Assembly (NCBI GenBank): GCA_000720805.1
Contig: JODI01000034.1
Coordinates: forward strand, 62,001-126,000
Length of the DNA: 64,000 nt
Source: Streptomyces violaceoruber
GTDB lineage: Bacteria > Actinomycetota > Actinomycetes > Streptomycetales > Streptomycetaceae
Direction of reading: 5' to 3'
The position numbers were made by a program, and so were the translations under genes. Positions 17,863 to 25,871 of this stretch are shown here, one piece after another. The first letter of the stretch is position 1; every line of letters begins with the position of its first letter. The notes beneath the pieces were generated by a model, which had not been told where the DNA came from, did not search any database, and saw only the letters and a list, made by a program, of their open reading frames with translations.

Positions 17863-19392
17863 TCACCCGTGCAACCGTCCCCCGCAGTGCGGCCAAGGAC
17901 TGGCCCCCCGCCGCGCGTAGAGCTTCTTCGCCCGGTACGTCTGCTCCGCCGCCGACGCGTCCTGCGGCCGCCCCTTCCCACCGAGGCTCTGCCAGGTCTG
18001 CGTGTCGAACTGGTACAGCCCGCCGTACGTCCCCGACGAGTCGACCGCTCCCGGCCGCCCACCGGACTCGCACGCCGCCAGCCCCTGCCAGTCGAGACCG
18101 TCCGCGCCCCGCACGGACGAGGGGAGCGGCTTCGTGCCCACCTTCACCACCTGCGGCCGTGGCACCCGCACCAGCTCCGTCTGGATCCACCGCGGCTTCT
18201 CCCGCACGCCGTTGACGGTCCGCAGGGAGTACGTGATCCGCCGCAGCCCCGGCTGCCCGGCCCGCTCGACGACCTCGGTGCCCCTGAACAGCCCGGGATC
18301 CTCGGTCCGTTCCACCGCGAACGGGATGGACTCCTCACGGACCTCCTTGCCGCCGGTGATCCGCAGCACCGTGACGGTCTGCCCGTCGCGCGGGAAGCTC
18401 TCCGGGATCACGGATGTCGTGTCCTGTCCGCGCAGGGTGATCCCGGCCTGCTCGACGACCTCGCGCACGGTCGCCGCGTTGGTGCGGACGGTGCGGGTCC
18501 GGCCGTCCGCCATGACGGTCACGGCACGTTCGGTGCGCACGTCCAGCGCGAGCCCCTCACGTCCGATACGCCGGGAGCGCGAGGTGGACAGGTACGCGCC
18601 CTCCGCACGCACCCCCAGCTGTCGCAGCGCCCCCTCCACCGTGTGCGCCGTCGTCCACACCTCGCGCCGCCGGCCGTCCAGGGTGAGGCGCACGGGACGG
18701 CCGTAGCGCACCGCGACCTCGTCGCCGCTGGCGAGCGCCTCGCCGGGAGCGGGCGCGATCACGTCGTGCGCCCCGACCCGCACGCCCTCCTCGGCGAGCA
18801 GTTCGGTGACGTCGTCCGCGAAGGTGTGCAGGGTGCGCGGGGCGCCGTCGACGCTCAGCTCGATCGCCTTGTCCTTGGCGACGAACGCGGTGGTGCCGCC
18901 GGCGAGGAAGGCGACGACCAGCGCCTGCGGCAGGAGCCGGCGCATGGTGCTGTCGGTGCGCTCGGCGGACCGCGCCCGCCGCCGGCGCGCGGCCCGCCCG
19001 CTCACCTGGGCGCGCGCGGCGGGCGCGGGCGTCACCGACGCGCCCTGCCACGGCACATCGGTACCGGCCGGCTCCGGCACCTCGTAGGCGGGCTGGTACG
19101 TGTCCTCGTACGCCGGTGACCTCACGGCCTCGTAGCCCGGCGATGTCGTGTCCTCGTAGCCCGGTGGCCTCATGGCCTCGTAGCCCGGTGCCGTCGTGTC
19201 GTCGTACCCGGTGGGTGTGTCGTATGCGGCCGACGTGGCGTACGCGGCCGGGATGTCGTACGCGGCCGGCGCCACGTACGCGCCGTAGGCCGTCATCTCC
19301 GCCGTGCGCAGGCCAGGGGGCGGGCCGGGGCGCGGCTCGGGGGCCGGCTCCGTGCCGTACGTCTCGAACGTCTGGTACTGCGAGTTGCTCAC
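17863..19392 (-). CDS. rpfB: Resuscitation-promoting factor (DUF348, G5 and Rpf domains)
   Basis: This 509-residue cell-wall hydrolase has the RpfB layout. An N-terminal tail rich in Tyr, Pro and Glu repeats (about 35-105) is followed by a membrane anchor ([20 protein letters not shown]), three DUF348 repeats (such as [19 protein letters not shown]), a G5 domain ([18 protein letters not shown]), and a C-terminal lysozyme-like Rpf domain ([20 protein letters not shown]) with its catalytic Glu. Rpf proteins cleave peptidoglycan and aid spore germination or exit from dormancy. GTG 19392 follows TGGAGC. It sits between rsmA and tatD, as in other Streptomyces. The repeat-rich tail is longer than needed for anchoring. 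Confidence 0.93.
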   Translation of the reverse strand: MSNSQYQTFETYGTEPAPEPRPGPPPGLRTAEMTAYGAYVAPAAYDIPAAYATSAAYDTPTGYDDTTAPGYEAMRPPGYEDTTSPGYEAVRSPAYEDTYQPAYEVPEPAGTDVPWQGASVTPAPAARAQVSGRAARRRRARSAERTDSTMRRLLPQALVVAFLAGGTTAFVAKDKAIELSVDGAPRTLHTFADDVTELLAEEGVRVGAHDVIAPAPGEALASGDEVAVRYGRPVRLTLDGRRREVWTTAHTVEGALRQLGVRAEGAYLSTSRSRRIGREGLALDVRTERAVTVMADGRTRTVRTNAATVREVVEQAGITLRGQDTTSVIPESFPRDGQTVTVLRITGGKEVREESIPFAVERTEDPGLFRGTEVVERAGQPGLRRITYSLRTVNGVREKPRWIQTELVRVPRPQVVKVGTKPLPSSVRGADGLDWQGLAACESGGRPGAVDSSGTYGGLYQFDTQTWQSLGGKGRPQDASAAEQTYRAKKLYARRGASPWPHCGGRLHG

Positions 19393-19532
19393 GCCGACAC
19401 GCTCCAGGGGCCGAGGGGTCCAGAGGGGTCCGGATCGAGCCCCAGAACCTAGCGGAGCGAGAGTAACTCTCCAAAGCGACTCGACTACTCAGAGTCGTGT
19501 TCGAGCAGGGCGATAACGGCTCGGCAACGAGG

Positions 19533-20435
19533 TCAGTAGCCGAAAGCGCGTGCGGTGTTGGCGGCGAGTGCCGACGCCAGCGCGTCCTCCTCGATGCCCC
19601 GCACGGCCGCCATCGCACGCACCGTGACCGGAATGAGATACGGGGCGTTGGGCCGTCCGCGATAGGGCACCGGCGTCAGGAAGGGCGCGTCGGTCTCCAC
19701 CAGCAGCAGCTCCAGCGGGGCCACGGCCACGGCGTCCCGCAGGTTCTGGGCGTTCTTGAAGGTGACGTTGCCGGCGAAGGACATGAAGTACCCGGCACCG
19801 GCGCAGATCTCCGCCATCTCGGCGTCCCCGGAGTAGCAGTGGAAGACGGTGCGCTCGGGGGCGCCCTCCTCCTTCAGCACGCGCAGCACGTCGGCGTGGG
19901 CGTCGCGGTCGTGGATGACCAGGGCCTTGCCGTGCCGCTTGGCGATCTCGATGTGGGCGCGGAAGGACCGCTCCTGGGCCTGTTTGCCCTCGGGTCCGGT
20001 GCGGAAGTAGTCCAGTCCCGTCTCGCCGACGCCCTTGACCTGCTCCAGCGCGGCCAGCCGGTCGATCTCGGCGAGCGCCTCGTCGAGTCCGGCCTCGCCG
20101 CCCGGCTGCCGTGCCCCCTGCCGGGACCAGCCGTCCGGGTCACCGTGCACGATCCGCGGGGCCTCGTTGGGGTGCAGTGCGACGGTCGCGTGGACGGCGT
20201 CGTACCGCTCGGCCGTCTCGGCGGCCCACCGCGAGCCGGCCACGTCGCAGCCGACCTGCACGACCGTCGTCACCCCGACCGAGGCGGCCTTCGCGAGCCC
20301 CTCCTCCACGGTCCCGGCCTGCATGTCGAGGTGGGTGTGGGAGTCGGCGACCGGCACCCGGAGGGGCTCCGGGAGCGGCGGGGCCGCGTTCTTGTCGCGC
20401 TTTTCTGACGTGCCGGAGGCGGCGTTCGAAGGCAT
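19533..20435 (-). CDS. tatD: TatD-family metal-dependent hydrolase (DNase)
   Basis: This 300-residue TIM-barrel amidohydrolase has the family metal ligands: ADSHTHLDM near residue 30, VGETGLDYFRTGP (about 150), LVIHDRDAHADVL, VFHCYSGD and LVETDAPFLTP. TatD enzymes are 3'-5' exonucleases acting on damaged DNA. The N-terminus carries about 25 extra, variable residues. It is transcribed in the same direction as rpfB, 140 bases upstream, with the zinc-ribbon gene upstream of it. Confidence 0.92.
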   Translation of the reverse strand: MPSNAASGTSEKRDKNAAPPLPEPLRVPVADSHTHLDMQAGTVEEGLAKAASVGVTTVVQVGCDVAGSRWAAETAERYDAVHATVALHPNEAPRIVHGDPDGWSRQGARQPGGEAGLDEALAEIDRLAALEQVKGVGETGLDYFRTGPEGKQAQERSFRAHIEIAKRHGKALVIHDRDAHADVLRVLKEEGAPERTVFHCYSGDAEMAEICAGAGYFMSFAGNVTFKNAQNLRDAVAVAPLELLLVETDAPFLTPVPYRGRPNAPYLIPVTVRAMAAVRGIEEDALASALAANTARAFGY

Positions 20436-20482
20436 GCCCCGATCCTACGAAAGGGGCATGCCGTCACCGGTGCCGGAGCGGG

Positions 20483-20863
20483 TCAGCTCGCCTTGCGCTG
20501 GAACGGGTGCAGGATGTCGGACAGGTGCCAGTGGTGGGGCTCCTTCTGCCCGCCCTGCCCGTCGCCCTCGGCCGTCGGCGCCGCCACCGGTCCGGCGGGC
20601 GGCGTCTCGTGCTGCCGGTGGGCGGCTTCACGGGCCGACGCGACCCGACCCGGCCGCATGATCCGTACGACGTGGTTGTCGCAGTTCGCGCAGGAGGGCC
20701 TGGAGAGCGGAGAAGGCACGACCTGACCGTCCACCACGTACTGCACGAACTCGCGGCCGTCGGCGTCCACGTGGTGCTCTATCTCGTACGACTGCTCCCA
20801 TCCGTGCCCGCATCGCATGCAGGCGAAGGAATACGACTCGTGGACCACGGCGGTCTCACTCAT
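20483..20863 (-). CDS. Small zinc-ribbon-like protein of unknown function
   Basis: This 126-residue protein starts MSETAVVHESYSFACMRCGH. Two cysteine pairs, C-M-R-C (about 15-18) and C-A-N-C (about 60-63), form a likely zinc ribbon separated by a strand-rich segment (YEIEHHVDADGREFVQYVVD). The C-terminal third is low-complexity, Gly/Pro-rich. ATG 20863 follows AGAGGAGC; the longer in-frame start lacks a site. I do not recognise a named function. Position and strand suggest co-transcription with tatD, and a nucleic-acid or protein-binding role is possible. Confidence 0.75.
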   Translation of the reverse strand: MSETAVVHESYSFACMRCGHGWEQSYEIEHHVDADGREFVQYVVDGQVVPSPLSRPSCANCDNHVVRIMRPGRVASAREAAHRQHETPPAGPVAAPTAEGDGQGGQKEPHHWHLSDILHPFQRKAS

Positions 20864-21104
20864 GCCAGCTCCTCTTGTCCGCCGGAGGAAGGGACAAGCG
20901 TCCCTGCACTCCAGTGGACGCCTCCGCCCGCATGAACGCATCGGGCCTGTCGAGTGTTGGAGGCGATTTGGACATCGCTTGCCAAAACGGCCTCGGTGAG
21001 CGGGCTGGGCTTTGCTTTTCCCGCCCGCCCTTTACCCGGCGATGGGGCGCCCGCTCAGAGGAGATACGCCCTGCTCAGAGGGCATTGCGCGGCTGCTCAC
21101 CACG

Positions 21105-21375
21105 TCACCCTCACAGTGCCGCTCCCACAACGTCGTCTCCACAACGGAGCTTTCACAACGGGACCTTCACAACGTCGTCTCCACAACGTCGTCCCCACAG
21201 TGAGAAGTTCGCGGCGCCCGCGTTCACAACGCGAAGTCAGCGGCGGCGCGTTCCCAGCGCGAAGTGCACGCGCCGCGTTCCCAGCGCGGGGTTCGCGGCG
21301 GCACGTTCACAGCACGCACGAAGTTCGCGGCGGCGCGTTCCCGGCGCGGGGTTCACACCACGACGTTCACAGCGC
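21105..21375. repeat. Degenerate tandem repeat array upstream of the zinc-ribbon gene / overlapping the rsmI end
   Basis: The 503-base gap 20864-21366 holds no convincing gene. From about 21105 it is built of short units: first CACAACGTCGTC-type copies about 12-20 bases apart, then longer units around 25-35 bases of the form GTTC(A/C)CAGCGCG-AAGTTCGCGGCGGC. Copies drift in sequence. The array runs to the last codons of rsmI (stop at 21367). No spacers of constant length and no cas genes are present. Confidence 0.7.
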
Positions 21376-22224
21376 CGCGTTCTTCGCCGCCACCACCGCG
21401 TCGAACACCTCGCGCTTGGGCAGTCCCGCCTCCGCGGCCACCGCGGCGATCGCCTCCTTGCGCCGCTCCCCCGCCTCCTCGCGCACCCGCACCCTCCGCA
21501 CGAGTTCCGCGGCGTCGAGCTCCTCGGGCCCCTTGTCCGGCGCGCCCTCGACGACCACGGTGATCTCGCCGCGCACACCCTGGGCCGCCCAAGCGGCCAG
21601 CTCGCCGAGCCCGCCGCGCTTGACCTCCTCGTACGTCTTGGTCAGCTCGCGGCAGACGGCGGCCCGCCGGTCGGCGCCGAACACCTCCGCCATCGCGGCG
21701 AGGGTGTCGTCGAGCCGGTGCGGGGCCTCGAAGTAGACGAGTGTGCGCCGTTCGTCCGCGACCTCCCGCAGCCGGGACAGCCGTTCGCCCGCCTTGCGCG
21801 GCAGGAACCCCTCGAAGCAGAACCGGTCGACGGGCAGCCCGGACAGCGCGAGCGCGGTGAGCACGGCGGACGGTCCCGGTACGGCGGTGACGCGGATGTC
21901 CTTCTCCACGGCCGCCGCGACCAGCCGGTACCCGGGATCCGACACGGACGGCATCCCCGCGTCGGTCACCAGCAGCACCCGCGCGCCGCCCACCAGCTCC
22001 TCGACCAGCTCGGGCGTCCGGGCGGCTTCGTTGCCCTCGAAGTAGGAGACGACCCTCCCCTTGGGCGTCACACCGAGCGCCTGCGTCAGCCGGCGCAGCC
22101 GCCGGGTGTCCTCGGCGGCGACGACGTCGGCCCCGGCCAGCTCCTCGGCGAGCCGGGGCGGGGCGTCGGACACGTCACCGATGGGAGTGCCGGCGAGGAC
22201 CAGGGTTCCGGGCGCAACTGTCAC
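21367..22224 (-). CDS. rsmI: 16S rRNA (cytidine(1402)-2'-O)-methyltransferase
   Basis: This 285-residue tetrapyrrole-methylase-fold enzyme 2'-O-methylates C1402 of 16S rRNA. It shows LVLAGTPIGDVSDAPPRLAE at the N-terminus, AEDTRRLRRL, VLLVTDAGMPSVSDPGYRLV, GPSAVLTALALSGLP and FCFEGFLPRKAGER. GTG 22224 follows GCGAGGATGG. It is divergent from the protein mannosyltransferase gene (64 bases), a common actinobacterial pairing. The last codons run into a tandem-repeat array, so the C-terminus may vary between strains. Confidence 0.94.
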   Translation of the reverse strand: MTVAPGTLVLAGTPIGDVSDAPPRLAEELAGADVVAAEDTRRLRRLTQALGVTPKGRVVSYFEGNEAARTPELVEELVGGARVLLVTDAGMPSVSDPGYRLVAAAVEKDIRVTAVPGPSAVLTALALSGLPVDRFCFEGFLPRKAGERLSRLREVADERRTLVYFEAPHRLDDTLAAMAEVFGADRRAAVCRELTKTYEEVKRGGLGELAAWAAQGVRGEITVVVEGAPDKGPEELDAAELVRRVRVREEAGERRKEAIAAVAAEAGLPKREVFDAVVAAKNAAL

Positions 22225-22287
22225 GTTTCCATCCTCGCAGGGGCCGAGAGGCAGGACTCACACAGCCCGGTTCCCTACGATGGCGCG

Positions 22288-24033
22288 GTGACCAGTACCG
22301 CGTCCTCCACGGACACCCGGCAGGACCAGGCCCCCCAGGACCAGCGGCCGTCGTGGCAGCAGCGGCTGCGCCGTTTCGGCTACCAGGCCGGGCCCAGAAG
22401 CGACGTACGCGACCGCCTGGTGCCGCCGTATGTGAAGCCCAGCCCGCGGTTGTGGCAGGTCATCGGGGTTTCCGGGCCGTTCGCCGACCGGCTGACCCGC
22501 TGGTCCGGCTGGGGCGGCCCGCTGCTGGTGACGCTGTTCGCGGGCATCCTGCGCTTCTACCACCTGGGCAGCCCGAAGCGGGTGATATTCGACGAGACGT
22601 ACTACGCCAAGGACGCGTGGGCGCTCGTCCACCGCGGTTTCGAGGTCAACTGGAACAAGAACATCAACGACCTGATCCTGGCGAACAACGGGAACGTGCC
22701 GGTCCCGACGGACGCGGCGTACGTCGTGCACCCGCCGGTCGGCAAGTACGTCATCGGGCTCGGCGAGCTGATGTTCGGGTTCAACCCGTTCGGCTGGCGG
22801 TTCATGACCGCGCTGCTCGGCACCCTGTCGATCCTGATCCTGTGCCGGATCGGCCGCCGGATCTTCCGCTCCACCTTCCTCGGCTGCCTGGCCGGCGCGC
22901 TGATGGCGGTGGACGGCCTGGCGTTCGTGATGGCCCGCACCTCGCTGCTCGACGGCGTGCTGATGTTCTTCGTGCTGGCCGCGTTCGGCTGTCTGGTCAT
23001 CGACCGCGACAAGACCCGCGCGAAACTGGCCGCCGCGCTCCCCGTGGGCGCGGACGGCCGGGCCCGCCCCGACGCGTACGTCGCGGAGACCACCCGCTTC
23101 GGATGGCGCCCCTGGCGCTGGCTGGCGGGCCTGATGCTGGGCCTGGCGATCGGCACCAAGTGGAACGGCCTCTACGTGCTGGCCGCGTTCTGTGTGCTGA
23201 CGGTGCTGTGGGACGTCGGCACCCGCAGGGTCGCGGGCGCGGACCGCCCGTACGCGGCGGTGCTCCGGCGGGACCTGGGCCTGGCGTTCCTCGCCACCGT
23301 CCCGGTCGCGCTCGCCACGTACGTCCTGTCCTGGCTGGGCTGGATCCTCTCCCCCGCCAACGGCAAGGGCGGCTACTACCGCAACTGGGCCACCACCCCC
23401 GACGGCAAGGACAGCAGCTGGTCCTGGCTCTTCCCGGACTGGTGGCGCAGCCTGTGGCACTACGAGCACGAGGTCTACGAGTTCAACATCCACCTCTCCT
23501 CGCCGCACACGTACCAGTCCAACCCGTGGAGCTGGCTCGTCACGGGCCGCCCGGTCTCGTACTTCTACGAGTCCCCCGCACCCGGCAAGGACGGCTGCCC
23601 GGCCGACGCGGGCGAGAAGTGCGCCCGAGAGGTCCTCGCCATCGGCACGCCCCTGCTGTGGTGGGTGGCCTGCTTCGCGATCCTGTACGTGCTGTGGCGC
23701 TGGTTCTTCCGCCGCGACTGGCGGGCGGGCGCGATCGCCTGCGGTATCGCGGCCGGCTACCTCCCCTGGTTCCTCTACCAGGACCGCACGATCTTCTTCT
23801 TCTACACGATCGTCTTCGTCCCGTTCCTGTGCCTGGCCGTCACCATGCTCCTCGGCGCGATCATCGGCCCCCCGGGCTCCACCGACACCCGCCGCGTCGC
23901 GGGCGCCACCGGCGCGGGCATCCTGGTCCTGCTGATCGCCTGGAACTTCATCTACTTCTGGCCCCTGTACACGGGCACGGCGATCCCGATCGACCAGTGG
24001 CGGTCGCGGATGTGGCTGGATACCTGGGTCTGA
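22288..24033 (+). CDS. pmt: Protein O-mannosyltransferase (dolichyl/polyprenyl-phosphate-mannose type)
   Basis: This 581-residue integral membrane enzyme of the Pmt family transfers mannose from polyprenyl-phosphate-mannose to secreted proteins. After a soluble N-terminus come about ten transmembrane helices and the catalytic extracytoplasmic FDETYYAKDAW (about 105-115). PTM-like signals follow, such as VHPPVGKYVIGLGE, MARTSLLDGVLMFF and GTKWNGLYVLAAF. In Streptomyces such enzymes glycosylate membrane lipoproteins and are phage receptors by way of their targets. GTG 22288 (VTSTASSTD) is used; the far longer open frame upstream is an antisense shadow. Confidence 0.93.
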   Translation: MTSTASSTDTRQDQAPQDQRPSWQQRLRRFGYQAGPRSDVRDRLVPPYVKPSPRLWQVIGVSGPFADRLTRWSGWGGPLLVTLFAGILRFYHLGSPKRVIFDETYYAKDAWALVHRGFEVNWNKNINDLILANNGNVPVPTDAAYVVHPPVGKYVIGLGELMFGFNPFGWRFMTALLGTLSILILCRIGRRIFRSTFLGCLAGALMAVDGLAFVMARTSLLDGVLMFFVLAAFGCLVIDRDKTRAKLAAALPVGADGRARPDAYVAETTRFGWRPWRWLAGLMLGLAIGTKWNGLYVLAAFCVLTVLWDVGTRRVAGADRPYAAVLRRDLGLAFLATVPVALATYVLSWLGWILSPANGKGGYYRNWATTPDGKDSSWSWLFPDWWRSLWHYEHEVYEFNIHLSSPHTYQSNPWSWLVTGRPVSYFYESPAPGKDGCPADAGEKCAREVLAIGTPLLWWVACFAILYVLWRWFFRRDWRAGAIACGIAAGYLPWFLYQDRTIFFFYTIVFVPFLCLAVTMLLGAIIGPPGSTDTRRVAGATGAGILVLLIAWNFIYFWPLYTGTAIPIDQWRSRMWLDTWV

Positions 24034-24098
24034 CAATCGCCGAAACTCCTACCCCGCATGTCACACCCTCCGCATAGAGTGCGACTCGGAGTGAGCCT

Positions 24099-24116
24099 TT
24101 CTGAACGCGTTCAGAA
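24099..24116. promoter_or_regulatory. 18-bp perfect palindrome upstream of the first PBP gene
   Basis: TTCTGAACGCGTTCAGAA is fully self-complementary. It lies 33 bases before the PBP ATG and just after a TAGAGT-like -10 candidate (about 24075), which is a typical repressor operator position. No copy is seen before the second PBP gene. Confidence 0.55.
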
Positions 24117-24149
24117 GACGCGGGGGGCGCAACGGGGAGGGGACGCCCG

Positions 24150-25778
24150 ATGGGCAGAGGGGTCAAGGCCGCCGTCGTCGGCAGTGTGTTCGCCGTGATG
24201 ATAGGGGGAGCCGGATACGGGGCGTACAACTTCGTGTCCGCGTTGAACGGGGACGGTGGCGGCGGCGCGGGAACCGCGGCCGTCAGGAGCGGGCCGCCCG
24301 GCGCGGACGAGGTGAAGGAGGCGTCCGCCAAGTTCTTCGCGGCCTGGGAGAAGGGGCAGGCGGCGAAGGCGGCGGCGTACACGAACAACGCCGCGGCGGC
24401 CGGGCCGCTGCTGACGGCGTACGGCCAGAGCGCCCGGATCACCGACGTGAAGATCATCCCGGGTGCGGCGTCCGGCGCGACCGTGCCCTACACGGTGAAG
24501 GCGAAGGTGACCTACGACGGAACGTCCAAGCCGCTGACGTACAAGACCAAGCTGACCGTCGTGCGCGGGGTCTCCACCGGGCGCGCCCTGGTCGACTGGC
24601 AGCCCTCCGTGATCCACCCCGAGCTGCGGCGGGACGACACCCTCGTCACCGGGGAGGCGGCGAACCCGCCGATCGAGGCCGTGGACCGCGACGGCACCGT
24701 GCTGACGAAGGAGAAGTACCCCTCCCTCGGCACGATCCTGGACACCCTGCGCGCCAAGTACGGCGACAAGGCCGGCGGAACCCCCGGTGTCGAACTGGTG
24801 ATCAGGCACGCCGACGAGGGCGACGCGGACACCTCGCTCCTCACTCTCACCGAGGGCAAGCCCGGAAAGCTGCGGACCACGCTCAGCGCGACTGCGCAGG
24901 CCGCGGCCGAGAAGGCGGTCAAGCTGTACGCCAACTCGTCGGTGGTCGCCGTCAAGCCCAGCACCGGTGCGGTGCTGGCGGTGGCCAACAACCGCAAGGA
25001 CGCCTTCAACGCCGCCTTCGAGGGCACCGTCGCGCCCGGCTCCACGATGAAGATCATCACCGCCGCGATGCTCATCGACAACGGCGTGACCTCGATGAAC
25101 GGCCCGGCACCCTGCCCGGACACGGCGGTCTACAGAAGCCAGACCTTCAAGAACCTCACGAACATGAAGGCCAATGAGAGTGCCACGCTCGCCAACAGCT
25201 TCATGCGGTCCTGCAACACGGCCTTCATCAAGCTGATCGACGAGGAGCCGCTCACCGACGAGTCGCTGACCACGGAGGCCGAGACGCGGTTCGGACTCAG
25301 CCAGGACTGGAAGACCGGCATCGTCTCCTTCGACGGCAAGGTCCCCGCGGAGAGCGGTCCGGACCGGGCCGCCAATGCGATCGGTCAGGGCCAGGTCCAG
25401 ATGAACCCGCTGAACATGGCCTCCGTGACGGCCACCGCCATCACCGGCGCCTTCCGCCAGCCCTACCTGGTCCCGGCCGGGCTCGACGACCGCCAGATGG
25501 CGACCGCCAAGGGTCTGCCGTCCGGCACCGCCGCACAGCTCAAGCAGATGATGCGACTGACCGCGACCCAGGGCACCGCCGCGACCGCGATGGCCGGGCT
25601 CGGCGGGGACATAGGCGCGAAGACCGGTTCCGCCGAGGTCGACGGACAGGCCGTGTCCAACAGCTGGTTCACCGGGTTCCGCAACGACGTGTCCGCGGCG
25701 GCCATGACGGAGGAGGGCGGCCACGGCGGCGACGCGGCCGGTCCGATTGTCGCAGCTGTGCTACGAGCTGCTGGCTGA
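24150..25778 (+). CDS. Penicillin-binding protein (transpeptidase), first of two
   Basis: This 542-residue class B-like PBP has one N-terminal membrane anchor (VVGSVFAVMIGGAGYGAYNF), an NTF2/MecA-N-like domain (about 55-150), a linker, and the transpeptidase domain. Catalytic motifs are S298-T-M-K301, S354-C-N356 and K491-T-G493. It would cross-link peptidoglycan outside the membrane. ATG 24150 follows AACGGGGAGGGGAC. A close paralogue lies directly downstream, and ssgE runs in from the other side, which matches a Streptomyces sporulation-linked locus. Overall similarity to PbpA-type enzymes suggests a division or sporulation role. Confidence 0.92.
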   Translation: MGRGVKAAVVGSVFAVMIGGAGYGAYNFVSALNGDGGGGAGTAAVRSGPPGADEVKEASAKFFAAWEKGQAAKAAAYTNNAAAAGPLLTAYGQSARITDVKIIPGAASGATVPYTVKAKVTYDGTSKPLTYKTKLTVVRGVSTGRALVDWQPSVIHPELRRDDTLVTGEAANPPIEAVDRDGTVLTKEKYPSLGTILDTLRAKYGDKAGGTPGVELVIRHADEGDADTSLLTLTEGKPGKLRTTLSATAQAAAEKAVKLYANSSVVAVKPSTGAVLAVANNRKDAFNAAFEGTVAPGSTMKIITAAMLIDNGVTSMNGPAPCPDTAVYRSQTFKNLTNMKANESATLANSFMRSCNTAFIKLIDEEPLTDESLTTEAETRFGLSQDWKTGIVSFDGKVPAESGPDRAANAIGQGQVQMNPLNMASVTATAITGAFRQPYLVPAGLDDRQMATAKGLPSGTAAQLKQMMRLTATQGTAATAMAGLGGDIGAKTGSAEVDGQAVSNSWFTGFRNDVSAAAMTEEGGHGGDAAGPIVAAVLRAAG

Positions 25779-25871
25779 AGTCACCCGTGAAGGACGGGAC
25801 TCTAGGCTGGTGCCGTCGTTGTGGTGAACGAGGGCAACGGTGACCCTGGGATTCGCGGAGGAACGAAGGCT

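Noticed and set aside
19393..19532. Cyclic-di-AMP (ydaO) riboswitch upstream of rpfB
   Set aside because: Such a switch is known for rpfA in Streptomyces, but the 140-base gap here lacks its conserved core and pairing.
21105..21375. Possible CRISPR array
   Set aside because: Units vary in length and sequence, spacers are not constant, and no cas genes are present.
20875..22287. Long plus-strand extension upstream of the mannosyltransferase
   Set aside because: It crosses the repeat array and the antisense of rsmI; the family N-terminus starts at GTG 22288.
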